A stretch of DNA of 64,000 bases from positions 1-64,000 of the forward strand of contig CAVQEZ010000022.1 of assembly GCA_963711635.1 (NCBI GenBank), written 5' to 3'. Shown one piece after another: positions 28,699 to 39,380 of this stretch; position 1 is the first letter of the stretch, and every line of letters begins with the position of its first letter. This DNA comes from CADEED01 sp963711635. Lineage in GTDB: Bacteria; Pseudomonadota; Gammaproteobacteria; Steroidobacterales; Steroidobacteraceae. Both the position numbers and the translations under genes were made by a program. The notes under the pieces are model-generated. The model saw only the letters and a program-made list of their open reading frames with translations, was not told where the DNA came from and did not search any database.

Positions 28699-31000
28699 TC
28701 ACAACGGCGGGAACGCGTTCTGCAGCAACTGCGTGAACTGCGTCTGGAACCAATGCCCCGACAACGGCGCGTTGGGCAATGCACCCGTCTCGCTGTTGTT
28801 GTTGCGCGGGTTGCCGGGATTGCCCGGCGCGCACATCGCATCGAAGCCCTTGCCTTCGTCATTCGGGATGGCAGTGCTCGAGCCATCGGATTCACCCGGC
28901 GGCTTGATCCACACGTAGGCATCGATGCCCGCCGCGGGCGCGGTGCGCGGCCGTTCGCCGAGGCCGGCGCCCGACGGATTGCACCAGTTGCCCTTGTGAA
29001 TGCGCCGATCGACGCGTGATGCATCGATGCGCGCGTTCAGATCCGCAAGCGTCGACGGCCCCGTCGGCCGCGCCGCGCCGCCCCAGCCATTGCGCGAGGT
29101 GTCGATGAGCATGCCGATGTTCGACGCGAAGCCCGCGCTGACCGCCTGGTTGCGGAAGGCCTGCGCATAGGTCAGCTCGTCGTTGAACTGGTTGAAGTCG
29201 ATCCAGCGCGAGTTGCCGCGTCGTGGCATCGACCGTGATGTACGGCTCCTGCAGCGCCGAGGTGTTGGCGGTGTTGGTGATGAAGCCGTGCACGTTGGCG
29301 AGCGTGCTGCCCGAGGCCAGCGCCGCCGTCCGCATCATGTCCACCGAGGGGCCGAAGTTGTCGGTCCAGCCCAGCCAGCCGTGATGTCCGGCGTCCACGT
29401 AGTTGTAGACGTTCGCAATCGAGCCGAGTTGCGCGAGCGCGTAACCGACACCGTTCACGTAGCCATTGTTGGCGAACATCACGTCGCACTGTGCCGTGCC
29501 CGTGGGCCGCGTGGTGCGGTTGGTCACGAGATTCGGCAGCGAGTCGATCTCGATGATGGCCACGATACGCAGGTTCGCGTACTCAGGCCGCCGCAGGATG
29601 TCGCGGATCGGATTGATGTACTCGTTCTGGTAGCGCGGCAGGTCGTTCGGACCCAACTCGCCATTGCTGGCCAGCGCGGCGCAGTCACGACCCGGCAGGT
29701 TGTACACCACCATCTGGAATACCAGCGCGGAAGCACCGTTGGCCTGGTCCTGGGTCACGGCCGCATTCAGGTGATCCGCCAGGCCCATGCTGCCCGTGGT
29801 CGGGCTGCTGTTGCCGGCAATCGCGCTGATGCGGTCGAACCACACACCGGTGGGCTGGTTCGCGATGGCGCTGCCGCCACCCGCCACGGCGTTCGCACGC
29901 CATTGCGCGTTGTTGTACACGGTCGCGCCCACATACGGATTGTCGACCCGGGTCGGGTTGGGATTCTGGTTCGGAGCCGTGCGGTTCACGGTGATCGAGG
30001 CGCCGGTGTAGTTAGGCGCTGCGGCCGCGAACGTCGAGGTGACCGCAGTGGTGCCGGCCGCCGCCGTGAAGGTCACATTCACGCCCGCCTGCCAGTTGGC
30101 GCTGGTGAAGCTGATGGTCCCGGGGCTGGACGTGATTGCCGTGCTGCCGCTGCGCGTCAGCGTGACCGTGACGGTGCCGGTGGGTGCGGCCGACAGGCGC
30201 ACGTTCGAGGTGCCGGTCGCCGTGGCGGTCGCGCTGCCGGTGATGCTCACCGTGGTCGGGTTCGCGATGATGGTGGCGCCCATCGGCACCGCCACGATCG
30301 AGAACGGGATCAGCGCGGTCGCCGCCGACAACGGCGGATTGGCGTTGTCGAAGGCCGTGGCCTGGGCCGTGTGGCTGCCAAGCGCCAGCGTCGAGGTGCT
30401 GAAGCTGTACGGCGACGAGGTGTCGGTGGAAACCAGCGCGCCGTCGACGCGGAATTCAACGCGGCTCACACCGCTGTTGTCGCTGGCATTGGCCGCGAGC
30501 GACACGCTCGCGCCCTGGTTGAACTGCTGGCCGCTGGTGGGGCTGGTGAGAGCCACGGTGGGCGGCGTGTTCTGCGGCGGCGTGGTGCCGCCATTGCAGG
30601 CGGTGCCGTTCAGCGTGAACGAGGTCGGCGCATTGTTGGTGCCGGTGAACGTGCCGTTGAAGCCGGCGGTGAAGCTCTGGCCGCTGCCGATGCTCTGGTT
30701 CCACTGGGCATTGCTGGCCACGGTGACCTGCGCACTGTTCGCCGGCTGCGTGAACGAAACCGGCCAGCCGTTCTGCAGGCGCTGTCCGTTCGGAAAACTG
30801 AAGAGCAGGGTCCAGCCATTGGTGATGGCCGGTCCATTGTTGGTGATGACGATGTTGGCACCGAAGCCGTTACCGCCCTCCCAGCTCTTCGTGTATGTCA
30901 CCTGGCAGGCGGGCGCTTGCGCCACTGCCGTCATCGAATTGAGTGCCAGCGCGCAAACGGCCGCGGCCGTCCATGCGAGGCGTCGTCGGAAGGGTTGCAT
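28699..31000 (-). CDS. Secreted GH6 cellulase with N-terminal CBM2 and Ig-like domain; one frame change
   Basis: The start follows AAGGAG. A signal peptide ends AVAQA. Residues about 30-135 are a CBM2 (CQVTYTKSWEGGNGF to TLNGTAC), then an Ig-like domain (PPTVALTSPTSGQQF to ATAFDNANP) and a linker. The GH6 catalytic domain shows VVYNLPGRDCAALASNGE, IIEIDSLPNLVTN, YVDAGHHGWLGW, DTSRNGWGG and WCNPSGAGLGERP with IKPPGESDG. The frame changes near 29,225, where DRLQPVQ must join IDFNQFNDELTYAQAF. Such enzymes cleave cellulose from the non-reducing end or internally. Its neighbour is an LPMO. Confidence 0.9.
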
Positions 31001-31023
31001 GTCAATCTCCTTTTGAAAACGAC

Positions 31024-31053
31024 GGCGCTTCCCGATCCCCCTCGGAAAGCGCC
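31024..31053 (-). terminator. Hairpin between the LPMO and GH6 genes
   Basis: GGCGCTTCCC (31024-31033) pairs with GGAAAGCGCC (31044-31053) with one mismatch. On the minus strand it is followed by GTCGTTTTC and then the GH6 ribosome site. This suits a partial terminator or attenuator between the two genes. Confidence 0.5.
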
Positions 31054-31079
31054 GCCGATGATTTCCTTGCGTGGTCTAT

Positions 31080-33170
31080 CTAGGGGAAGGTCCCGTTCTG
31101 CGTGTACTGGGTGCCTCCCACCGTGTACGTGATGTTCCACAGGTCCCCGGTCACCGGATGCACGGTGCCATTGCCACCGATTTGCGCCGCGAAGGTACGC
31201 GACGAAGATGCACCCAGCTGCTGACCCGAGTTCAGCGTCCAGGTGTAGACGATCGGTGTCGCCGAGCCAGTCACGCTCTGCGCAACCTGGCCACCCACGG
31301 TGTTGTACTGGCCGGAGTGCGTGACACCCGCCGTGCGCTGCACGGTGACACGCACCGTCATCGCCGTGATCGGCGAGGTGTTCGCGAGGCGAACCTGCAG
31401 CTCGCTGTAGTACGGGCTGGAGTTCACCGACCGCGTCACGGTCACGCCGCCACCGCCGCCGGGTCCAGGTCCGGCGCTCGGGGTGGCGTCATCCTGGCTG
31501 GAGAGTGGGCTCTCCCCGCTGGCGTTGGTGGCCGTCACCACGTAGAAGTACGTGGTGCCGTTGTTCAGCCCGATGTCCGTCACCGACGTGCCGGTCACGC
31601 CGACCAGCACGTTCGTGTACGGGCCGCCGTTGACGGTGGAGCGCTTCACATTGTAGGCAGTGGCCCCGGCGGAAGCGTTCCAGGTCAGCGCCACCTGGTT
31701 GCTGCCGGGAGTCGCGTTCAGGTTGGTGGGTGCGGGCGGCACGCCGGGCGGCTGGACCTGCAGGAACGCGCTCACGATGTTCGCCGCGGAGGTGAAAACG
31801 CGGTTGTTAGTGGCGTTGGCCTGCGGGACCACCTGGTCGCTGGTGTTCAGGACACCCACGCGTACGACGCCGTTCTGTGCGTTGATGGCCTGGCCCAGGG
31901 CCAGCGGCCACGCGGTGGGACCGAGGTTGGCGGACGTGATGACCAGCGGCTGCGTCGGCCAGAAGGCGTCGCCGCCGTTGTTGGTGACCGTGCGCACCGA
32001 CACATTGTCACCCGCGGTCATCGTCCGAGATTCCGCCGTCAGGGCGCCCAGGTCCCGCCACATCGAACCGCCGGTCGGCGAGTGGGTGATCGTTCGCGAC
32101 GCGCTGGCGCTGACCCCGGCTCCGGTGACAGTGAGGGTCACGGTCACCGTCCCCACCGCGGCGGGGTTGACCATGTTCAGCATGGTCTGCGCCGAGGTCG
32201 GGTTGGCGATGGTGTAAAGCCCCGGGTTCGTGGAATTGAGCGTCCACGAGTAGCTGAGGGTGCATCCCGAAGAGCAGGTCGAGGTGCTGCCGTTCAGCGG
32301 GACGTTGGCCGCTCCCGTGACCGCCGTTGGCGGCTGATTGGCGCTGATGACGGGGGTCACGGTGGTGCCGCCGCCGCCCTGGAAGACCACGTCGATGCAG
32401 CCGTGGAATCGCTCGTCGGTGCCGCCCTGCCACGGCGTGGAGTTGGCTCCGAGGCGTCCCCACTCGGCGTAGATCACGTGGCGTGAGCCGGCGGGCCGCG
32501 CGGGGACTGTGCAGCGCGTCCCCATCGTTTGGGCGCCCCGGTTGAGGATGATGTCGGGGTTCCCCGTATCCACGATGGCACCGCCGCTGCGGCTGTGGAC
32601 CGCGTTCTCATCGCAGAACGGCAGCGGCTCGAGGTCGGCCCAGGTCAGGGCGCGGCCCACCTGATGCTGGTAGGTCGAGCGCGTGATCCAGTACGTGAAG
32701 TCTTCCGTGTCGTCGAAGTGCGGGCCGTTGGCGACGTTCCACGTGAATGTCCGGGGACCCGCGGTGATCGTCGTGGTGGGCCAGTTGATCGGCTGGTCCC
32801 AAGGCGTGGGCGTGTTCAGCGCGGGGTTGTTGTTGTTCCAGGTCTGTGAGCTGAAGCTGCAGACGTGTGGCGTATTGATGGTGTTGGGCGGGAAGGTGGG
32901 ACTGGGGAAAGCAGGCCCGGCGTGGCCGCGCGAGTGCGAGAGGACGCTCATGAAGTTGTACCCGGCGTTCGGGTCCACGCCTGGAGCGAAGAAGGCGTCG
33001 CCACAGGCCGGGAACTGAGCGGTGCCGTTCGACACGTGATCCGGTTTCGTGATGAAGCCGCAGAACCAGTTGCGCGCCGGTGGGTCCTGGACATAGCCGT
33101 GAGCGAATGCGCCCGCTGACAACGTGGCCAGGATGCACAGGACAATCGTTCGAAGAAATGGAATTTTCAT
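31080..33170 (-). CDS. Secreted AA10 lytic polysaccharide monooxygenase with Ig-like, fn3 and C-terminal binding domains
   Basis: The signal peptide is cut before His24 (AGAFA|HGYVQDPP), giving the N-terminal histidine of the copper brace. The second copper His is His151 in NGPHFDDTEDFTYWIT. After the AA10 domain (to about residue 265) come a PKD/Ig-like segment (residues about 275-360), a CARDB-like segment, an fn3 domain (PPAPTNLNATPGSNQVALTW) and a C-terminal beta-sandwich (YYSELQVRLANTSPI). It oxidises crystalline cellulose or chitin. A NagR-like palindrome and a nested inverted repeat lie upstream, and GH6 lies downstream on the same strand. Confidence 0.92.
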   Translation of the reverse strand: MKIPFLRTIVLCILATLSAGAFAHGYVQDPPARNWFCGFITKPDHVSNGTAQFPACGDAFFAPGVDPNAGYNFMSVLSHSRGHAGPAFPSPTFPPNTINTPHVCSFSSQTWNNNNPALNTPTPWDQPINWPTTTITAGPRTFTWNVANGPHFDDTEDFTYWITRSTYQHQVGRALTWADLEPLPFCDENAVHSRSGGAIVDTGNPDIILNRGAQTMGTRCTVPARPAGSRHVIYAEWGRLGANSTPWQGGTDERFHGCIDVVFQGGGGTTVTPVISANQPPTAVTGAANVPLNGSTSTCSSGCTLSYSWTLNSTNPGLYTIANPTSAQTMLNMVNPAAVGTVTVTLTVTGAGVSASASRTITHSPTGGSMWRDLGALTAESRTMTAGDNVSVRTVTNNGGDAFWPTQPLVITSANLGPTAWPLALGQAINAQNGVVRVGVLNTSDQVVPQANATNNRVFTSAANIVSAFLQVQPPGVPPAPTNLNATPGSNQVALTWNASAGATAYNVKRSTVNGGPYTNVLVGVTGTSVTDIGLNNGTTYFYVVTATNASGESPLSSQDDATPSAGPGPGGGGGVTVTRSVNSSPYYSELQVRLANTSPITAMTVRVTVQRTAGVTHSGQYNTVGGQVAQSVTGSATPIVYTWTLNSGQQLGASSSRTFAAQIGGNGTVHPVTGDLWNITYTVGGTQYTQNGTFP

Positions 33171-33248
33171 GACTCCCCTCGTGAAGCGTTACCTTCGAAA
33201 TGAATTCGACAAGCAGAACGTTCCGGGGGACACGACCATCACGCGTGT

Positions 33249-33300
33249 GGATGCAACCAGGGTACGCGGCGTTGAACGCCGCGAAATAGCGCTTGCATCC
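33249..33300. repeat. Nested inverted repeat in the LPMO leader
   Basis: Outer arms GGATGCAA (33249-33256) and TTGCATCC (33293-33300) are perfectly complementary. Inner arms CGCGGCGTT (33265-33273) and AACGCCGCG (33275-33283) are also perfect, around a single base. It lies 79-130 bp before the LPMO start, so it could be an operator pair or an RNA hairpin. Confidence 0.6.
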
Positions 33301-33404
33301 ATACAAGTCCCCCTTCTCGCTCGCGCGTCACCGCAAGCGGGACGGATGTTAGACACGGCCTTCAGCCGCGCACAACACGTGGGGACCGCAGTGGCCGAGG
33401 CATA

Positions 33405-33416
33405 GACAACGTTGTC
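33405..33416. promoter_or_regulatory. Palindromic operator resembling a LacI-family (NagR-like) box
   Basis: GACAACGTTGTC is a perfect 12-bp palindrome, followed by ATT. As I remember it, the NagR consensus of gammaproteobacteria is AATGACARCGYTGTCATT; this site would match it at 16 of 18 positions. It lies about 235 bp before the LPMO start. No LacI-family gene is in the window. Confidence 0.5.
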
Positions 33417-33645
33417 ATTCCGCAATTCTGCGAGGCACGGCGCCGGGTACGCGGATTCGCGCGGCGAAAATATTTGCGCAATTTCGTGGACACGGATGAC
33501 GCGCGAAAACATGGCTTGCGCCAGCTCGCACGACAATTTCCCGCGACATCCACGCGCGCGATGCGCACGCAATACGTAGTTAGCGAATGTTAGGAGTTAG
33601 ACCCGACCCGGGAACGGCCGCGAGCCCGGCTGCATTGCGGCGCTG

Positions 33646-35509
33646 CTAGATCTCGACGTCGGTGGCCAGCACCACGACGCCGCGCGTCGGCATGCGGAAG
33701 AATTCCGCCGCCTGCGCGCTGCGCCTCTGCATGAAGGCGAAGGCGCGTGATTTGAGACCGGCGAGCCCGGGCCGCGGCCTGCGCCCGCACCAGGTGCCAT
33801 CCCAGGAAGAAGGAGGAGTCCTCGACGAACACCTTCATGCCCTGGCGTCGCGCATTTCGCAGCGCCTCGCCGACATCCGGGGTTTCCATGAAGCCGAAGC
33901 GCGCCCGCACGTCGAAGACGCCGGGATAGCGCTCTTCGGAGATCACGCGGCACAGCGGATCCGTGCGCGGCACGCGCTGGATCTCGATATGCAGGATGAC
34001 GATCTGCTCGTGGTGCACCTTGTTGTGCTCGAGGTTGCGCAACAGCGCCGTGGGAACGAAGCCCGAATGGCTGACCAGAAACACCGCCGTTCCCGGCACC
34101 CGCGCCTTGCCGGCCAGCAGCTCGGGCAGCTTCTTGTCCGGCACCGCGCGATGCATGAGCTCGGTGCGCAGGGCCTGGCGGCCGTCGCGCCATGTAATAA
34201 AGAGAGCGAACATGACGCCGGCCAGCGCCAGCGGCACCCAGCCGCCGTCGTCCACCTTGGTCAGGTTGCCGGCGAGGAAGGCCAGGTCGATGAACAGCAT
34301 GAGCCCGAACAACACGCCGATGCGCCACCACGGCCAGTTCCACAGCGACTTGGCGACCAGCGCTCCCAGCAAGGTGGTGATCAGCATGGTGCCGACCACC
34401 GACGCGCCGTACGCCGCGGACAGGGCGCTCGAGCTGCCGAAGCCGACGACGAACAGGATCACGGCGACCAGCATGAACAGGTTGGCCGCCGGCACGTAGA
34501 TCTGGCCTTCGACGACTTCCGAGGTCTGCAGTATGCGCACGCGCGGCAACAGGTCGAGCTGCACGGCCTGGCGCGTGACCGAGAAGGCACCGGAGATCGT
34601 CGCTTGCGAAGCGATCACCGTCGCGGCGGTCGACAGCACCACCAGGAACGGCAACATCGCCTGCGGCGCGAGCGAGTAGAAAGGATGCGCCACCGGCGCC
34701 GTGGCATTCAGCATCAGCGCGCCCTGGCCGAAGTAGTTGATGATCAGTGCCGGCCACACCAGCACCAGCCACGCCAGGCGCACGGGCCGCCGGCCGAAAT
34801 GGCCCATGTCGGCGTACAGGGCTTCCGCACCGGTGACCGCGAGAAAAACCGCTCCGAGAATTATCAACGCAAGTCCGGGATGCGTGCCGAGCATGCGCAG
34901 TGCGTACCAGGGATTGACGGCCTGCATGACGCGCGGCGCACTGATGATTTCCATGGCGCCGAGTGCGGCCAGCGTCACGAACCACAACACCATGATGGGG
35001 CCAAACAACTTTCCGACGCGCGCCGTGCCGCGACGTTGAATGGCGAACAGCGCGATGACCACACCGAGAGTCACCGGGATCACCGCGCTTTCGAATTGCG
35101 GATCGAGCACCGTCATGCCTTCGACAGCGCTGAGCACGGAGATCGCCGGCGTGATCAACGCGTCGCAGTAGAACAGCGCGGCGCCGAGCACGCCGATGGC
35201 CACCGCCCTTCTCGCCCAGGGCTCCACGCTGCCGAAGCGCTCCTGCACCAGCGCCACCAGCGACAGGATGCCGCCCTCGCCATGGTTGTCGGCGCGCATG
35301 ATGACCATGAGGTACTTGACGGTGACGACAATTGCCAGGCTCCAGAAAATCAGCGAGAGGAGCCCGTAGATGGCCAGGTCGTCACCCGGCTGGAATCCCG
35401 CGGCCGCGAGTGATTCCTTGAACGCATACAGCGGGCTGGTGCCGATGTCGCCGTAAACCACGCCGATGGCGCCGATGAGCGCCGGCCCTAAAGCCTGCTG
35501 AGCTTTCAT
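33646..35509 (-). CDS. kup: Kup low-affinity potassium transporter; one frame change near the C-terminus
   Basis: The protein has about 12 membrane segments. Family motifs include GVVYGDIGTSPLYAFKE at the N-terminus, NHGEGGILSLVALVQ, and FYCDALITPAISVLSAVEG. The soluble C-terminal domain continues as VFVEDSSFFLGWHLVRAQ. Near 33,775 the frame must change, after which AFAFMQRRSAQAAEFFRMP and VVVLATDVEI end at TAG 33646, the normal Kup ending. It imports potassium with protons across the inner membrane. It is divergent from a Kef-type antiporter with 43 bp between the starts. Confidence 0.92.
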
Positions 35510-35552
35510 ACGAGGGCGCGAATTCTACGTACTTTCCGGTACCCTCGCGCGC

Positions 35553-37320
35553 ATGCCCGCGGAATTACACGAAACTTCACTCATTGCGCTGTTGGCAATC
35601 GGGTTCGTGCTGGCGTTGCTGTTGGGATTGGCGGCCAACATGCTGCGTGTCTCGCCCATCGTCGGCTACCTGCTGGCGGGCATCGCTGTGGGACCTTTTA
35701 CCCCGGGATTCGTCGGCGACAGCAGCCTCGCCTCCCAGCTGGCCGAGATCGGCGTGATCCTGCTGATGTTCGGCGTCGGTCTGCATTTCTCCATCAAGGA
35801 CCTGATGTCGGTGCGGGCCATCGCGCTGCCCGGCGCGGTGGCCCAGATCATCACGGCCACCGCCATCGGCGCCGGCATGGCACACATGCTGGGCTGGAGC
35901 CTGGGCGCGGGCCTGGTATTCGGCCTGTCGCTGTCCGTGGCCAGCACCGTGGTGCTGCTGCGCGCGCTCGAGGAGCGCAACGCGGTCCAGTCCTCCGAAG
36001 GAAAGATCGCGGTCGGCTGGCTCATCGTCGAAGACCTGGCCATGGTGCTGGCCCTGGTGATGCTGCCTGCGCTGGCCGGCGTGCTCGGCGGCGATGCCAG
36101 TGCCGCGCACGCCCCTGGCACCAGCGGCAATCTTTGGCTGGCGTTGCTCATCACCCTGGCCAAGGTCGCCTTGTTCGTGGCGCTGGCGTTGGTCGTGGGC
36201 ACGCGCGTGGTGCCGTGGCTGCTGGTTCGTGTCACGCGCACCGGCACGCGCGAGCTGTTCACGCTGTGCGTGCTCGCCATCGCACTCGGCATCGCCTACG
36301 GTTCGTCCGCGGCCTTCGGCGTTTCGTTCGCGCTGGGTGCGTTCTTCGCCGGCGTGATCCTTTCCGAGTCGGAGCTCAGCCACCAGGCCGGCAATGACTC
36401 GCTGCCACTGAAGGATGCGTTCGCGGTGCTGTTCTTCGTGTCGGTGGGGATGCTGTTCGATCCCACCGTCGCTGCTGCGCGAACCGCTGGCAGTGCTCGC
36501 GGTGCTGGCCATCATCATGGTGGGCAAGTCGCTCGCGGCCTTCGTGATCGTGCTCGCGTTCCGTCATCCGGTGCGTACCGCACTGACGGTATCTGCGTCA
36601 CTGGCACAAATCGGCGAGTTCTCTTTCATTCTCGCCGGTCTCGGCGGCGCGCTCGGACTGCTGCCGCCGGACGGGCGCGACCTGATTCTCGCCGGCGCCA
36701 TTCTTTCCATCGCGCTCAATCCCGTCACGTTCGCGGGTATCGCGCCGCTGGCGCGCTGGATCGAGGCACGGCCGCGGCTGCTCAAACTACTCGAGCGGCC
36801 GGGCGCCGACCGGCACCGCACCCCGGTCTCCAGCGCCAGCAGGCTGCGCGACCATGCCATCGTCGTCGGCTACGGGCGCGTCGGCGGCGCCATCGGCCAG
36901 GTGATCAGGTCGCAGAACCTGCCCTTCGCCGTCATCGAACGCGATCACCTGATGCTGGCGAGCGCCCAGGAAGCCGGGGTCCCGACCATCGTCGGCGATG
37001 CCGCCGCGCCCGGAGTGCTCGCCGCCGCCGGCATCGAACACGCGCGCCTGCTGGTGGTGGCGACGCCTGACGGGTTCCAGGCACGGCGGATCGTGGAGCT
37101 GGCGCGCCAGCTCCGGCCCGACATGGACATCGTGGTGCGCACCCACAGCGAACGCGAGCTGGTGGAGCTCGACCGGCTCAAGGTCAACCACGTGGTCATG
37201 GGCGAGCGCGAGCTGGCGAACGGCATGCTGGAGTACGCGTTGCGTTCGCTCGGCGTGCCAGCCGAGCGCGCCCGTGCCGCCGCGGGACGGGGCGCGCCCG
37301 TGAATCCGGAAGGGACCTAG
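35553..37320 (+). CDS. Kef/YbaL-type cation:proton antiporter with NAD-binding domain; one frame change
   Basis: The N-terminal CPA2 domain has about 12 membrane segments (GYLLAGIAVGPFTPGF, GVILLMFGVGLHFSIKDL, GWLIVEDLAMVLALVMLP). The frame changes near 36,470, where VGMLFDPT joins SLLREPLAVLAVLAIIM. The C-terminal TrkA-N domain has the Rossmann motif VVGYGRVGGAIGQV and VVATPDGFQARRIV. Such proteins export potassium in exchange for protons, often under NAD(H) or glutathione control. Facing kup, it suggests joint control of potassium import and efflux. Confidence 0.9.
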
Positions 37321-37387
37321 CCGCAGTATCCGGGTGTGCATTGCGCACCGCGCGGTCGCGGCGCGGCCTCGCCTATACTGCGCCGCG

Positions 37388-38074
37388 ATGCTGTCACCGG
37401 CCGAATCCGACGCCCTGGTCCTGAGCCTCTCCGTGGCGGCGCGCAGCGTCGCCTTCAACCTGCCGTTCGCCATCCTCGTGGCCTGGCTGCTGGCGCGCAC
37501 CCGCTTCGCCGGCCGCACGGTCTTCGATGCCTTCGTGCACCTGCCGCTGGTGCTGCCGCCGGTGGTCGTGGGCTATCTACTGTTGGTGTTGTTCGGCGTG
37601 CGTGGCCCCATCGGCGGCTGGCTCTACGACAATTTCGGCATCCAGCTGGCCTTCACCAGTGCCGGCGCCGCGCTGGCGACGGCAGTCATGTCGTTTCCGC
37701 TGGTGGTGCGCTCGATCCGCATCTCTCTCGAGGGGCTGGATCGTGGCCTCGAGGATGCGGCGCGCACGCTGGGCGCTGGCGCGCTCGATCGCTTCTTCTC
37801 GATCACGCTGCCGCTGATCGCGCCCGGCATCCTGGCGGGCGCGGTGACGGCCTTTGCCGCGGGCCTCGGCGAATTCGGCGCGGTGATCACCTTCGCCTCC
37901 AACATTCCGGGTGAGACGCGCACGCTGCCGCTGGCGCTGTACACGGCGCTGCAAACACCGGACGGCGACGCGCTGGCCGCGCGCCTGGCGCTCATCTCCC
38001 TGTCCCTGGGACTCGCGGGCCTGCTGGTGGCGGAATTCTTCGCGCGACACCTGCGCCGCATGCTGGGCCGCTGA
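37388..38074 (+). CDS. modB: Molybdate-type ABC transporter permease
   Basis: The 228-residue protein has about five to six membrane segments. The ABC-permease EAA loop is visible as GLDRGLEDAARTLGAGALDRF, and family motifs include HLPLVLPPVVVGYLLL and AGLGEFGAVITFASNIPGETRTLPLALYT. It would carry molybdate (or tungstate) through the inner membrane with ModC. Its stop overlaps the modC start (TGATG). No modA is found beside it. Confidence 0.92.
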   Translation: MLSPAESDALVLSLSVAARSVAFNLPFAILVAWLLARTRFAGRTVFDAFVHLPLVLPPVVVGYLLLVLFGVRGPIGGWLYDNFGIQLAFTSAGAALATAVMSFPLVVRSIRISLEGLDRGLEDAARTLGAGALDRFFSITLPLIAPGILAGAVTAFAAGLGEFGAVITFASNIPGETRTLPLALYTALQTPDGDALAARLALISLSLGLAGLLVAEFFARHLRRMLGR

Positions 38075-39172
38075 TGCTGCGGGTGCAGTTGCGCAAACGC
38101 CGTGGCGATTTCTCGCTCGAAGTCGACTTCCACGCGCCCGTGCCGGGAGTGACCGCGCTGTTCGGCCGCTCGGGCTGCGGCAAGTCGACGTTGATCAGCC
38201 TCATCGCCGGACTGCTCACGCCCGACAGCGGGCACGTGCAGATCGGTGACGAGGTGCTGGTCGACACCGACGCGGCATTTCGAGCTGGACGCGCGCCACC
38301 GGCGCATCGGCGTGGTGTTCCAGGATGCGCGACTGTTTCCCCATTTCTCGGTGCTGGGCAACCTGCAGTACGGCGCGAAGCGGCAGCCGCGCGACGGTGT
38401 CGCACCCGTGAAGTTCGACGACGTCGTCACGATGCTGGGGCTCGGCGCCCTGCTGACGCGCCGGCCGCACGAACTGTCCGGCGGCGAAAAACAGCGCGTG
38501 GCGCTGGGACGCGCCTTGCTGGCGCAGCCGCGGCTGTTGCTGCTCGACGAGCCGCTGGCTTCGCTGGACCTGGCGCGCCGCGAAGAAGTGTTGCCGTACT
38601 TCGAGAAACTGCGCGATGCACTCGCCATCCCCATCGTGTACGTGAGCCATCAGTTCGACGAGGTATTGCGGCTGGCGACCCGCGTGGTGCTGATGGACGC
38701 GGGGCGGGTGCTCGCCGACGGCGAGCTGGCCGCCGTCAGTCGTCACGCAGCGCTGCGAGCAATCGTCGGTCCGGATGCGGTGGGTGCGGTCATGAGCGGC
38801 GTGGTCGAACGCGTCGATCAGGCCGGGCTCACGGTGGTGCGAGTCGGTGACGCCGAGCTGCTGGTCGACGAAGCTGCCGAGGTCGGTCAGCGGATCCAGA
38901 TCCAGGTGTTGGCGCGCGACGTCATTGTCGCCTCCGGCCGTCCGGTGGGGCTCTCGGTGCGCAACGCCGTCGCGGCACGCGTGGTATCGGTGACGCCCGA
39001 TGTCGGGCGCGCCGTGCTGGTCGAGCTCGACATCGGACGCGCGGCCACGCTGCTGGCGCGCATCACGTCGCGCGCTTCACAGGAGCTGGAGCTGTCGGCT
39101 GGCAAACAGGTCTGGGCTCTCATAAAAGCAGTCTCGCTGCGCGGGCACGTGTTCAATGCGCCAGCGCGTTGA
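38074..39172 (+). CDS. modC: Molybdate-type ABC transporter ATPase with MOP domain; one frame change
   Basis: Walker A is GRSGCGKST, the Q-loop is VVFQDARLFPHFSV, the signature is ELSGGEKQRVALGRALL, Walker B is LLLLDEPLASLD and the switch His is in YVSHQFDEV. The C-terminal MOP/TOBE domain begins with LSVRNAVAARVVSV. The frame changes near 38,275 (DTDAA must join HFELDARHRRIG). It energises molybdate import with ModB. Its last 20 bases overlap a convergent small gene. Confidence 0.92.
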
Positions 39173-39269
39173 TGACCGGCTGGTATTCGATGGTGAAGCC
39201 GACGGCGAACACGATGGCCACAGCGGCGAGCGCGAAACCGGCGTTGCGGACGAGTCTCTCGATACACAT
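39153..39269 (-). CDS. 38-residue single-pass membrane protein
   Basis: A GGAGA ribosome site precedes ATG 39267-39269 by 7 bases. The peptide reads MCIERLVRNAGFALAAVAIV, then FAVGFTIEYQPVINALAH and stop. It has a short basic N-terminus, one membrane helix and a short tail. It overlaps the 3' end of modC on the other strand by 20 bases and lies downstream of the LysR gene on its own strand. Good ribosome site and sensible topology support a real gene; homology is unknown. Confidence 0.55.
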   Translation of the reverse strand: MCIERLVRNAGFALAAVAIVFAVGFTIEYQPVINALAH

Positions 39270-39380
39270 GATGTTTTCTCCGTTTAGTTAGTGTCGTTGA
39301 GTAACCGAAGTGCATCTTGCGGTTCCGGTCGACGACGAACAAACGTGATGCCTGACACCGGCATCAAGAAAACTTAAGGA

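Larger units (their letters stand above)
33171..33645. other. 475-bp intergenic region upstream of the LPMO gene
   Basis: No coding frame is supported. This is the promoter and leader region of the LPMO gene and the downstream flank of kup. It contains the nested inverted repeat at 33249-33300 and the 12-bp palindrome at 33405-33416, both described separately. It is more AT-rich than its surroundings near 33,400-33,600. Confidence 0.6.
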
